DNA of 16,891 nt, taken from positions 1-16,891 of the forward strand of contig DASPNH010000095.1 of assembly GCA_035626675.1 (NCBI GenBank), written 5' to 3'. The notes under the pieces are model-generated. The model was not told the DNA's origin, searched no databases, and saw only the letters and a program-made list of their open reading frames with translations. Positions 1 to 7,861 of this stretch are shown here, in pieces. Origin of the DNA: DASPNH01 sp035626675. GTDB taxonomy: Bacteria; Desulfobacterota; Binatia; UBA1149; CAITLU01. The stretch's first letter is position 1. Every line of letters starts with the position of its first letter. Made by a program: the position numbers and the translations under genes.

Positions 1-2
1 CG

Positions 3-350
3 GGTTTCTACGAGGACACCATTGGACCCGCTTCGGCCGACGGGGCACCGGAGCGGATCGCGCTGGCGTACGTCGACTGCGACCTGCACTCCAGCACGGC
101 GGTCGTTCTGCGGTTCCTGGAGCCTCGCCTCAGACCGGGGATGCTCGTCGCGTTCGACGACTACTTCTGCCACTCGCTCGCCGGCATTTCGGGCGAGCGC
201 ATGGCGATGCTCGAGTTTCTGGCGCGCAATCCCCGATGGAATTTCCTTCCCTACGTGCGGTTCGGCTGGCACGGTCAGTCCTTCATCGTCGAGGACCGGT
301 CCTCGCTGACGGCGGTGTCCGGCACGCCAGCGACGTTCGAGCCTGGATAG
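3..350 (+). CDS. Class I SAM-dependent methyltransferase, TylF/MycF-like, C-terminal part
   Basis: This is the 3' end of a gene that begins before the window; the frame is open from position 3 to a TAG at 348-350, about 115 residues. The visible part has the second half of a Rossmann methyltransferase: YVDCDLHSST (an acidic strand end followed by a helix), then PRLRPGMLVAFDDYF, the usual strand-turn with an acidic pair seen in macrocin O-methyltransferase (TylF) and related families. Such enzymes methylate hydroxyls of sugars or small molecules, often with a metal bound by the acidic residues. The SAM-binding glycine loop lies outside the window, so the substrate class cannot be judged. Its position ahead of a lipid hydroxylase and sugar-nucleotide genes fits a glycan or lipid tailoring role, but that is inference. 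Confidence 0.7.
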   Translation, partial: GFYEDTIGPASADGAPERIALAYVDCDLHSSTAVVLRFLEPRLRPGMLVAFDDYFCHSLAGISGERMAMLEFLARNPRWNFLPYVRFGWHGQSFIVEDRSSLTAVSGTPATFEPG

Positions 351-424
351 CCGGTGTGCTACGGGAGGCGCCAACGCCGCACCGCCCGACTCGGCGGCCG
401 TGACGTGACCGGAGGGAGCTGCAC

Positions 425-1336
425 GTGATCGAAGCATTCGCCGGCTGGCTTGCTGCGGCCGTACCGGCCGAGGTCGTGGCGATGTATCGCGCCGCGTTGC
501 GCGTCTACGGTGAGCCCTCGTTCTTCGGTCTGGTCGCGGTAGTCCTGTTCCTCGAGCGCGTAAGGCCGGCCATCAAGGACCAGCGCGTCTTCTCTGCCGG
601 CTTCGCGCAGGATTTCCTCTGGTTCAATCTCGACGGGATCTTCAAGCTGGCGATCTTCCCCGCACACATGGGTCTGCTCAAGGCCATTTACGATCGTGTC
701 ACGGGTGGCTTCGCGTTCACCGGAAGTGATGCATGGCCGGTGGCGGTGACGGCTCTCGTGGCGTTCCTGCTTTCGGATTTCCTGGCCTGGTTCCACCACT
801 TCGTGCGGCACCACGTGCCGGCGTTGTGGCACTTCCACGTGATCCACCACTCGCAGCGTCAGATGAACCTGTTCACCGACAATCGCCAGCACTGGGTGGA
901 GTATTTCGTCGCGACGTCGATCACCTTCGTTCCGCTTTTCCTGTTTCCGCTGGACCACCCGCTAACGGTCACGATCGCAACCGTGCAGCTCTGGTACACG
1001 CGTTTCATCCACGCCAACGTGCGGACCAACTTCGGTCCGCTCCGGTACGTCTTCGTCACTCCGCAGTCCCACCGCGTGCATCATTCGATCGAGGTGAAGC
1101 ATCGCGACCGGAACTTCGGAGTGGTCCTGAGCATCTGGGACCGGATGTTCGGTACGCTCTATCCTGGCTATGACGAGTATCCCGCCACCGGCGTCGAAGG
1201 CGTGGATTTCCGCCCGGCCTCACTGCGCTCGCCATTTTCCTGGGCTGCCAGCTTCTGGGAGCAGGCCGTGTATCCACTGCGGCAGCTCGCCAGGCTGCGA
1301 GGGTCGTCCGATCCATTGCGGTCGCACGGCGGGTGA
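425..1336 (+). CDS. Sterol desaturase / fatty acid hydroxylase superfamily membrane protein
   Basis: The 303-residue protein is hydrophobic, with membrane segments around residues 30-45, 65-85, 103-122 and 160-190. It carries the di-iron histidine boxes of the FA_hydroxylase superfamily: HFVRHH at 125-130 (HX3HH), HVIHH at 138-142 and HRVHH at 216-220 (HX2HH), plus H196 in FIHAN. These ligands bind two irons and activate O2 to hydroxylate or desaturate a lipid at the membrane; the substrate may be a sterol-like lipid, fatty acid or carotenoid. The GTG start is supported by a strong GGAGGGAG ribosome binding site at 411-418. The next gene starts a few bases to a few codons after its stop, so the two may be co-transcribed. 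The family is clear; the substrate is unknown. Confidence 0.88.
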   Translation: MIEAFAGWLAAAVPAEVVAMYRAALRVYGEPSFFGLVAVVLFLERVRPAIKDQRVFSAGFAQDFLWFNLDGIFKLAIFPAHMGLLKAIYDRVTGGFAFTGSDAWPVAVTALVAFLLSDFLAWFHHFVRHHVPALWHFHVIHHSQRQMNLFTDNRQHWVEYFVATSITFVPLFLFPLDHPLTVTIATVQLWYTRFIHANVRTNFGPLRYVFVTPQSHRVHHSIEVKHRDRNFGVVLSIWDRMFGTLYPGYDEYPATGVEGVDFRPASLRSPFSWAASFWEQAVYPLRQLARLRGSSDPLRSHGG

Positions 1337-1369
1337 GGTTTGCCGGGCCTCGGTTCGACGACGCTGTCG

Positions 1370-3226
1370 ATGCGGCTGCTGGCCATCGTCGCGCTGGCGT
1401 GGCCGACTGCTCTCCAGGCCGCGCCGCCACATTGCGGCGCTCCTGTTTCGCGTGGACTGCAACCGGCCCTTGTCGACGCGATGCACGTTCTGAAGAACAC
1501 ACTCGCTGCGGATGCCTGCCCTCCCTCGGAATGTGACGTCAACGGTGATTCCCATGTCACGACGACCGATGCCTTGATCATGCTCGGCGCCGTCGTTGGC
1601 AACCCTTTCCTCCCGTCCTGTCCAGACGCTCCTCGGCCGAATTTCGTCGTCTTTCTCACCGACGACCAACGAGCGGATACGCTATGGGCAATGCCGCAGG
1701 TGTCGGCGCTGCTGGTCGACGCCGGTGTACGGTTCACGCACGCGTACTCGTCGACTTCGGAGTGCTGCCCGTTCCGGGCGAGCTTCCTCTCTGGTGGCTA
1801 TACGCCCAGCAACACCGGCGTCAAGACGAGTGGTGCGCTTAACGGCGGCATGTCCCATTTCCGCGACGTCGAGAGCCTGCCGCGCACGCTGCAAGCCGGC
1901 GGATACCGGACCGGATTCATCGGAAAATACATGCACGGTTACACCGTCGGCTACGTCCCTCCCGGCTGGTCGACGTTCATAGCCAACGAAAGCGGCGGAC
2001 AGCTGCCGAACTGGTTCAACCTTGCGAACATCACGTACGGGAGCAGCACGCAGTTCCCCGCAGCGGGAACCGTGGTCAAGCATTCGGTCGAGTACGTCAC
2101 CAGCTTTCACCGTCGCGAGGCACTCGATTTCATCGACACTGGTGACGATGCGCCGTTTTTCCTTCTCGTCAGCATGTATGCACACCATTGGCCGGCCACG
2201 CCGCTGATCGACGATGCGTCGAAGTTCCGGGATTATCACCCCGACAATCCCGCTTATCGTGAAGCTGACCTGACAGACAAACCGCAGTGGGTCCAGGCAC
2301 TGGCCGCGCCGATCTTCGCGAGGCCCTGCACCGGTTTCCTGCAACCGTCCCTGCAGACGACTCAAGCCGTCGACCGGCTGGTCGCCGACGTCATTGCGGC
2401 AGTTCAGCAGGCCGGTGGGGAGCAGCGGACATACTTCTTCTTCCTTTCGGACAACGGGATTCTCTGGGGCGAGCACAGGCTGCCCTGCGACAAGGGAATG
2501 GCGTACGAGCCCGCAGTCCGGGTACCACTGGTGGTGAAGGGGCCATCGGCCGACACCGTTTCGAGCGCGACGGAGGTGCTGGTCGCCGCCGAGCTCGACG
2601 TTCCGTCCACCATCCTGGATCTTGCCGGCGAGGCGGCAGCCGGAGACGGCCGTTCACTGGCCGGTTTTCTGCGCGGCGGTCACAGCGTCTGGCGTGACTC
2701 GCTGCATCTGGAGAACTACGGGTATCTGGAGGGGCTGCCCGGTGGCTCGCTGTGGCAGGCTCTTCGCGTTCGCAATCAGAGCGGCAATTGGAAGTACGTC
2801 GAGTACGGAAACGGGGAGCTGGAGCTGTACGATCTGGATACGGACCCGAACGAGCTCGAGAACCTCGCCAGCGTCGCAGCGCTGAGGCGCGTCCGCCGTG
2901 CTCTGCGCGATCAGCTCGCCCCGCGCAAGGGACTGGCGATCCTTACGACGGATCTGGCCGCTGCAGAGGAAGGCATCGCATTCGAAAAGAGGCTGCATCG
3001 CTGGGGAGGCATCTCGCCGCGGCGATGGACCATCGCCGCGGGATCGCTTCCGCCTGGGATTCGGCTCGGGTTATTCAGCGGGTCGCTGTTCGGTACGCCG
3101 ACGAAGCCGGGTCTGTACACATTCACCGTGGTGGTCGAAGACAGCGGCATCGCAGCGCACTCGTTGCGGCCGCAGCGTTTCAGCCGTCAGTACTCGTGGC
3201 AGATCGGGCCGGCCGGGCCTGGCTGA
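1370..3226 (+). CDS. Secreted sulfatase with N-terminal dockerin-like module and C-terminal Ig-like (He_PIG) domain
   Basis: Counting from the ATG at 1370, a signal peptide (MRLLAIVALAWPTALQA) is followed by a dockerin-like module (about 25-85) with one intact calcium-loop pattern, DVNGDSHVTTTD. The sulfatase domain begins at PNFVVFLTDDQ (about 90). It has the CCPFR formylglycine motif with Cys132 as the predicted FGly residue, the second signature GYRTGFIGKY (about 178-187), and SDNG with Asp361. The tail, about 550-612, reads like a putative Ig domain (GSLPPG...SGSLFGTPTKPGLYTFTV). Sulfatases hydrolyse sulfate esters; here probably outside the cytoplasm and on a sulfated glycan. A TTG at 1340 is an alternative start, 4 bases after the upstream stop, but GAGG is only one base away from it. 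FGly formation needs a maturase not visible here. The family call is firm. Confidence 0.92.
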   Translation: MRLLAIVALAWPTALQAAPPHCGAPVSRGLQPALVDAMHVLKNTLAADACPPSECDVNGDSHVTTTDALIMLGAVVGNPFLPSCPDAPRPNFVVFLTDDQRADTLWAMPQVSALLVDAGVRFTHAYSSTSECCPFRASFLSGGYTPSNTGVKTSGALNGGMSHFRDVESLPRTLQAGGYRTGFIGKYMHGYTVGYVPPGWSTFIANESGGQLPNWFNLANITYGSSTQFPAAGTVVKHSVEYVTSFHRREALDFIDTGDDAPFFLLVSMYAHHWPATPLIDDASKFRDYHPDNPAYREADLTDKPQWVQALAAPIFARPCTGFLQPSLQTTQAVDRLVADVIAAVQQAGGEQRTYFFFLSDNGILWGEHRLPCDKGMAYEPAVRVPLVVKGPSADTVSSATEVLVAAELDVPSTILDLAGEAAAGDGRSLAGFLRGGHSVWRDSLHLENYGYLEGLPGGSLWQALRVRNQSGNWKYVEYGNGELELYDLDTDPNELENLASVAALRRVRRALRDQLAPRKGLAILTTDLAAAEEGIAFEKRLHRWGGISPRRWTIAAGSLPPGIRLGLFSGSLFGTPTKPGLYTFTVVVEDSGIAAHSLRPQRFSRQYSWQIGPAGPG

Positions 3227-3283
3227 GGCGCGCTGCCAGATTGCGACTGGTATGAACGCCGGCACAGGTGGTAGAAAGCCGCC

Positions 3284-5071
3284 GTGTCCCCGCTCCGATC
3301 CGCGTCCAGGCTGGGCAAGCCGTTGCTGCTGGCCATGCTGGCTTTCACGTCGCCGCACCACGCCTGTACAGAAGCGGTTTTCGCAGCCGATTCCCCGAGC
3401 TGCGGCAACGGTGTCATCGAAGACGGCGAGTATTGCGAGCTGGGTATCGAGCCGGAATGTTGCAACGGCCAGTGCCGATTATGGGACTTTCAGACGCTCG
3501 GAGGATTTGCAGCGGGCTCCGAGCATTACTGCCTCATCCGATACAGTTACCGCGCCGACAGCGGCGCCGTAGATTGCTTCGGATCAAATGAGCACGGCGA
3601 GTCCACCCCGCCGCCCGGCGACTTCATGAGCGTGGCGGCCGGACGAAATTTTACGTGTGCCCAGAGGCGCGACCAGACCGTTGTCTGCTGGGGCGATGAT
3701 TCCGAAGGACAGGCAACTCCTCCGGCAGGAAAATTTCATTCCATCAAGGCCGGAGACTCGCACGCCTGTGGCGTCCGGGAGAACGGCGCCATCGAATGCT
3801 GGGGCAATGACGCTGACGGTCGTACCACTCCGCCCGAGGAGACGTTGGCAAGCTTGACCACGGGATCGAGTCATTCGTGTGGGGTCAACGGCGACCACGA
3901 AATTAGGTGCTGGGGCACGAACTCGGACGGCGAATCGAATCCTCCCGAAGGGATCTTCGTCTCCGTGGCTGCCGGTGATCGCGCAACCTGCGCGATCAAT
4001 AGCGACTATGATGTCGTCTGCTGGGGGAACAACTCTGCGGGCCAAGCCGATCCGCCCGACGATCTGTTTGTGACGGCCCTGGCCATGCGAGGCTCACATG
4101 CATGCGCGCTGAAGAGCTACTACGACGACCCCGTTTGTTGGGGAAGCAACGAATCAGGCCAGTCCGACCCTGTACCATTCACCGTGGCCTCGGATTACAA
4201 CTCTCTGGCTCTTGGTGACCGATTCAGCTGCCGCTTCTACGAGTATCACGTCGATTGTTGGGGAGAGGTGGAGGGCAGAATCATACCGACGTGTGGCCCG
4301 ACTCTGCCTGTGCGGGGCGACACTTGCGACGATGCTCTTCCCATCGAAGCAACTCATGGATCCCACGTTCATGGCGACATCAATACTGGCGCGGAGGTCG
4401 ATTATCCTGAATGCGGGGGCGATACGGGCGATCTCTGGTATTCCTTTGAACTGGAGAGCGCTGCCAGCGTCGAGGTACTGGTTAACGACATCGACCCGCT
4501 GTCCGCGACTTTCGATGCCTCGGTGGCGCTGCTTCGCGGGGACACCTGTGATGGCCTCGAGCAACTTGCGTGCGATCAAGGTGACCGCCCGGGGTTCGAT
4601 GCGCGCATTGCAACGACGAACCTGACGGCGGGACGATACTTCGTCGTCATCGGAGGTCACGGCGACGAGGGGGCTACTCATCTAGACGTGATCATTTCGA
4701 CACCGAACACGACCACGACGACCACGCTTCCTTCAACCGCTACGACTACCCAGCCCGGTGGCGGATGCGGCGATGATGCGGTTCAAGAAGGCGAGCAGTG
4801 CGACGACGGCGACTTGTCATACGAACCCGGTGACGTTTGTTCCCGGTCGTGCCTATTCGTGGTCTGCGGTCGTCCGGTGACTGACGAAAATGGTCCACGG
4901 GCGTCCGACGCTCTGTTCGTCTTGCACGTGGCCGTCGACCTCGGCACATGCGCGGGGTCCGTGTGCGACGTGAACACCGATGGGTCTATCACCGTAGCCG
5001 ACGCCCTCACGATTCTCCAAGTCTCGGTCGGTCGAGATATTCCACTCCAATGTCCGCCGCTCACGGATTGA
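3284..5071 (+). CDS. Secreted RCC1-repeat protein with PPC-like domain, Thr-rich linker and C-terminal dockerin-like module
   Basis: The 595-residue protein starts with a signal peptide (hydrophobic 13-22, likely cut near 35). A cysteine-rich CGNGVIEDGEYC motif (40-51) comes next, then RCC1-like repeats (73-327) with seven CWG/CFG positions at 98, 135, 172, 209, 246, 285 and 325. A domain resembling bacterial pre-peptidase C-terminal (PPC) domains spans about 345-472 (DTCDDALPI...LWYSFEL...GRYFVVIGG). A Thr-rich linker (about 473-490), a second CGDDAVQEGEQCDDGD motif (495-510) and a dockerin-like module (about 528-591, loop DVNTDGSITVAD) complete it. It is probably an extracellular binding or adhesion protein with many disulfides; no catalytic domain is visible. 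By eye its base composition is less GC-rich than the downstream gmd region. The GTG start has only a weak upstream GTAGAAAG. Confidence 0.85.
   Translation: MSPLRSASRLGKPLLLAMLAFTSPHHACTEAVFAADSPSCGNGVIEDGEYCELGIEPECCNGQCRLWDFQTLGGFAAGSEHYCLIRYSYRADSGAVDCFGSNEHGESTPPPGDFMSVAAGRNFTCAQRRDQTVVCWGDDSEGQATPPAGKFHSIKAGDSHACGVRENGAIECWGNDADGRTTPPEETLASLTTGSSHSCGVNGDHEIRCWGTNSDGESNPPEGIFVSVAAGDRATCAINSDYDVVCWGNNSAGQADPPDDLFVTALAMRGSHACALKSYYDDPVCWGSNESGQSDPVPFTVASDYNSLALGDRFSCRFYEYHVDCWGEVEGRIIPTCGPTLPVRGDTCDDALPIEATHGSHVHGDINTGAEVDYPECGGDTGDLWYSFELESAASVEVLVNDIDPLSATFDASVALLRGDTCDGLEQLACDQGDRPGFDARIATTNLTAGRYFVVIGGHGDEGATHLDVIISTPNTTTTTTLPSTATTTQPGGGCGDDAVQEGEQCDDGDLSYEPGDVCSRSCLFVVCGRPVTDENGPRASDALFVLHVAVDLGTCAGSVCDVNTDGSITVADALTILQVSVGRDIPLQCPPLTD
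3500..4264 (+). repeat. Tandem RCC1-like protein repeats, 37-residue period
   Basis: Within the secreted protein, the CWG (first copy CFG) element recurs at residue spacings 37, 37, 37, 37, 39 and 40. Each unit follows the pattern ...LxAGxxHxCxxxxxxxxxVxCWGxNxxGQxxPP..., so each has two cysteines. The repeats are conserved as protein; the DNA copies have diverged, which argues for an old array and not a recent tandem duplication. Confidence 0.85.
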
Positions 5072-5119
5072 CGCAGCGAATTTGACCCCGCCCCCTCCGC
5101 CTCCTATCCACCGCGGGTC

Positions 5120-6133
5120 GTGTCCAAGCGCGCATTCATCACCGGCGTAACCGGCCAGGACGGCTCCTATCTCGCCGAGCTGCTTCTGGACAAGGGCTAC
5201 GAAGTGCACGGGCTGGTGCGGCGCACCAGCTCGATGGCGCGCAGCCGCATCGATCACCTTCACGACGAGACCAACGCGCATCGCGCGCGCTTCCATCTCC
5301 ACTACGGTGACGTCACCGACGCCTCGCGGTTGCGCGAGCTCGTCGAGGCGATCGAGCCCGACGAAGTCTACAACCTTGCGGCCCAGAGCCACGTGCGCGT
5401 CTCGTTCGACGAGCCGGTCTTCACGGTCGCGGTCGACGCGCTCGGCACGGTGGCCGTGCTGGAAGCCGTGCGTCACATGAAGACGCCGGCGCGCTTCTAC
5501 CAGGCTTCTTCCAGCGAGATGTACGGCAAGGTGGAGGCGGTTCCGCAGAACGAAGACACTCCGTTCCACCCGCGCAGCCCCTATGCCTGCGCCAAGGTCT
5601 TCGCGCATCATCAGACGGTCAACTACCGCGAGGCGTACGGCCTGTTCGCCTGCAGCGGCATTCTCTTCAACCACGAGTCGCCCCGGCGCGGCGAGACCTT
5701 CGTGACGCGCAAGATCACGCTCGGTGCCGCGCGCATCAAGCTCGGGCTACAGGGAAAACTGCGCCTGGGGAACCTGGAAGCGAAGCGGGACTGGGGCTAC
5801 GCGCCCGATTACGTCGAGGCGATGTGGATGATGCTGCAGCAGGACAGCCCTGACGATTACGTCATCGCCACCGGGCAGACGCACTCGGTGGCCGAGTTCC
5901 TGGAGGCGGCGTTCGGCCACGTCGGGCTGTCGTGGCAGGAGCACGTCGAGCTGGATGCCAGGCTGGAGCGTCCCTCCGAGGTCGATCTGCTTCTCGGCGA
6001 CTGCACCAAGGCGCGCCAGGTGCTAGGGTGGGCGCCCAAGGTCACGTTCGCCGGCCTGGCGCAGATCATGGTCGAAGCGGACATGGAACGCGTGAAGCGT
6101 GAAGCGGCCATGCCGCACGGGAAGGAGAGATGA
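5120..6133 (+). CDS. gmd: GDP-mannose 4,6-dehydratase
   Basis: The 337-residue protein has the full family pattern: the NADP-binding loop TGVTGQDGSYLAELL (8-22), the catalytic region YQASSSEMYG with Ser131 and Glu133, the YxxxK pair Tyr155/Lys159, and the HESPRRGETFVTRKIT block (185-200). The active-site position that is Thr in Escherichia coli Gmd is Ser here, a common conservative change. The enzyme converts GDP-D-mannose to GDP-4-keto-6-deoxy-D-mannose in the cytoplasm, the entry step to GDP-fucose, GDP-rhamnose, GDP-perosamine and related sugars. The GTG start gives the expected N-terminus (MSKRAFITGVTGQDG), though no Shine-Dalgarno sequence is visible. Its stop overlaps the next start by 4 bp (ATGA), indicating translational coupling with the epimerase. 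Confidence 0.95.
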   Translation: MSKRAFITGVTGQDGSYLAELLLDKGYEVHGLVRRTSSMARSRIDHLHDETNAHRARFHLHYGDVTDASRLRELVEAIEPDEVYNLAAQSHVRVSFDEPVFTVAVDALGTVAVLEAVRHMKTPARFYQASSSEMYGKVEAVPQNEDTPFHPRSPYACAKVFAHHQTVNYREAYGLFACSGILFNHESPRRGETFVTRKITLGAARIKLGLQGKLRLGNLEAKRDWGYAPDYVEAMWMMLQQDSPDDYVIATGQTHSVAEFLEAAFGHVGLSWQEHVELDARLERPSEVDLLLGDCTKARQVLGWAPKVTFAGLAQIMVEADMERVKREAAMPHGKER

Positions 6134-7092
6134 CGAAGGTTCTGGTCACGGGCGGCGGCGGCTTCATCGGCCATCATCTGATCAAGCGCCTGAAGCGCGA
6201 AGGCTTCTGGGTGCGCGGCGTCGACATCAAGGAGCCGGAGTTCGAGGCGACCGCGGCCGACGAGTTCGAGCTGCTCGATCTGCGACGCTGGGAGAGCTGC
6301 CTGCGCGCCACGCGCGACGTCGAGCACGTCTACGCCCTGGCCGCCGACATGGGCGGGATGGGATTCATCTCGGCCAACCACGCCCAGATCCTCCACAACA
6401 ACTCGCTGATCAACATCCACACGCTCGATGCCGCCCGCGAGAACGGCGCCAGCCGATACCTCTACACCTCCAGCGCCTGCGTCTATCCGCAGAGCCTGCA
6501 GACCGACGCCGCGGTGGTTCCACTCAAGGAGAGCGACGCCTATCCGGCCGACCCGCAGGACGCGTACGGCTGGGAGAAGCTGGTGACCGAGCGTCTGGCC
6601 ACGCACTACCGCGAGGATTACGGCATCGCCACGCGCATCGTCCGCTTCCACAACATTTATGGACCGCTCGGCACCTGGGAAGGCGGCCGCGAGAAGGCTC
6701 CGGCCGCGATCTGCCGCAAGGTGGCCGAGGCCGGTGACGGCGGCACCATCGACGTCTGGGGCGACGGCGAGCAGACGCGCTCGTTCTGTTACATCGACGA
6801 CTGTCTCGAAGGCATCCGCCGCCTGATGGACTCGGACTTCGCAGAGCCCATCAATCTCGGCAGCGACGAGATGGTCAGCATCAACGAGCTGGTGGCCATC
6901 GTCTCCGGTGTTGCCGGCAAGACCGTTCACGTCCGTCACGTCGAAGGGCCGATGGGCGTTCGCGGCCGCAACTCCGACAACAGCCTGTGCCGCCAGGTTC
7001 TTGGCTGGGAGCCGCAGACGCGCCTGGCGCAAGGGCTGGCGCCGACCTACGCCTGGATCAGCGAACAGGTGGCGCGCAAGAGCAGCATGTAG
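6130..7092 (+). CDS. GDP-mannose 3,5-epimerase, plant-type
   Basis: The 320-residue SDR protein has the NAD loop TGGGGFIGHHL (7-17) and long blocks typical of GDP-mannose 3,5-epimerase: LAADMGGMGFI (70-80), SSACVYP, DAYGWEK, RFHNIYGP, GGREKAPAA, INLGSDEMVS and GVRGRNSDN. From memory of the Arabidopsis enzyme, residues Cys145, Tyr174, Lys178, Lys217 and Arg306 fall here at Cys117, Tyr146, Lys150, Lys189 and Arg278, a constant offset of 28. The family converts GDP-D-mannose to GDP-L-galactose and GDP-L-gulose. The start is fixed by a good AAGGAGAG site (6122-6128) and the ATGA overlap with gmd. No GDP-fucose synthase (fcl) follows, so the pair is not the usual fucose route. Plain NAD-dependent epimerase is the fallback label. 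Confidence 0.9.
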   Translation: MTKVLVTGGGGFIGHHLIKRLKREGFWVRGVDIKEPEFEATAADEFELLDLRRWESCLRATRDVEHVYALAADMGGMGFISANHAQILHNNSLINIHTLDAARENGASRYLYTSSACVYPQSLQTDAAVVPLKESDAYPADPQDAYGWEKLVTERLATHYREDYGIATRIVRFHNIYGPLGTWEGGREKAPAAICRKVAEAGDGGTIDVWGDGEQTRSFCYIDDCLEGIRRLMDSDFAEPINLGSDEMVSINELVAIVSGVAGKTVHVRHVEGPMGVRGRNSDNSLCRQVLGWEPQTRLAQGLAPTYAWISEQVARKSSM

Positions 7093-7096
7093 ACGC

Positions 7097-7816
7097 TTGA
7101 TCGTCGACGCGGGCACGCTCTGGCAACGCGCCAAGTTCGAGGCGCGCGTCGCCCTTGACCGGATGCCGACCGGCTTTGCCGCGCAGATGACCGTGCGCGG
7201 CCATCGCGACCTGGTTGCCTCCGCACGCACGGACATCGTCATCGAAGGATTCCCTCGCTCCGCCAACACCTATGCCGTGGCGGCGTTCTCCTACGCGCAG
7301 CCTTCGGCCGTGCGCATCGCGCGCCATCTGCATGCGCCGGCGCAGCTCGCGCTGGCGGCGCGACACCGCCTGCCGGCCCTGCTGCTGATGCGTCCGGCTC
7401 CCGAACCGGTGCTGTCGGTCGTGGTGCGCGAGCCCTATCTGACGGTCGAGCGCGCGCTTCGCTGGTACGTCGAGTTCCACCGAGCCCTGCTGCCGCTGCG
7501 CGAGTCGTTCGTCGTCGCGCCGTTCGACGAAGTCCTGGCGCGCTTCGGCGACGTCATCGATCGCATCAACAGACGTTTCGGCGCCAGCTTTGCGCGTTAC
7601 GAGGGTGGTGATCAGGCCGAGGCCATCGTGCGCAAGCGCGTCGAGCAGATGGAGCGCGAGGACTCGGGCCAGAGCGAGGTACGCGAGCTGGCCGTGGCGC
7701 GGCCATCCCAGTTCCGAAATCGCAGGAAGGACGAACTGCGCGAGAGCTACGAATCGCCCGCTCTGCGGTCTCTTCGCGACTCGGCGGCTGAACTGTACGC
7801 GATCCTCACCCGCTGA
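7097..7816 (+). CDS. Sulfotransferase-like P-loop protein
   Basis: This frame is open far upstream inside the epimerase gene, but recognisable protein only begins after it, so I place the start at TTG 7097 (MIVDAGTLWQRAKFEARVAL), four bases after the epimerase stop, giving 239 residues. EGFPRSANTY at 50-59 resembles the 5'-phosphosulfate-binding loop of sulfotransferases (fPRSGTT), and LLLMRPAPEPVLSVVVREP (96-112) has the Arg and Ser spacing of the 3'-phosphate-binding segment. The C-terminal 70 residues are charged and probably helical. The family would transfer sulfate from PAPS to a hydroxyl on a sugar or lipid. No clear ribosome binding site is visible; translation may be coupled to the epimerase. 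The family call is moderate because the motifs are loose; a related nucleotide-binding transferase is possible. Confidence 0.65.
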   Translation: MIVDAGTLWQRAKFEARVALDRMPTGFAAQMTVRGHRDLVASARTDIVIEGFPRSANTYAVAAFSYAQPSAVRIARHLHAPAQLALAARHRLPALLLMRPAPEPVLSVVVREPYLTVERALRWYVEFHRALLPLRESFVVAPFDEVLARFGDVIDRINRRFGASFARYEGGDQAEAIVRKRVEQMEREDSGQSEVRELAVARPSQFRNRRKDELRESYESPALRSLRDSAAELYAILTR

Positions 7817-7861
7817 TGGGGGAATTCGCGTGCACGTCGGCGGGCTGGTAGTCAGGAAACG

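Noticed and set aside
3500..4264. CRISPR or recent DNA tandem repeat
   Set aside because: The periodicity is in the protein (RCC1-like units); the DNA units are diverged and have no spacers.
6908..7096. Longer N-terminus for the first sulfotransferase-like protein
   Set aside because: These residues are Arg/Ala-rich and come from the second frame of the epimerase C-terminus, so the start was placed at TTG 7097.
5857..7269. 470-residue open frame on the minus strand across gmd and the epimerase gene
   Set aside because: It is antisense to two firmly identified enzymes and has no recognisable domain; long antisense frames are expected at this GC content.
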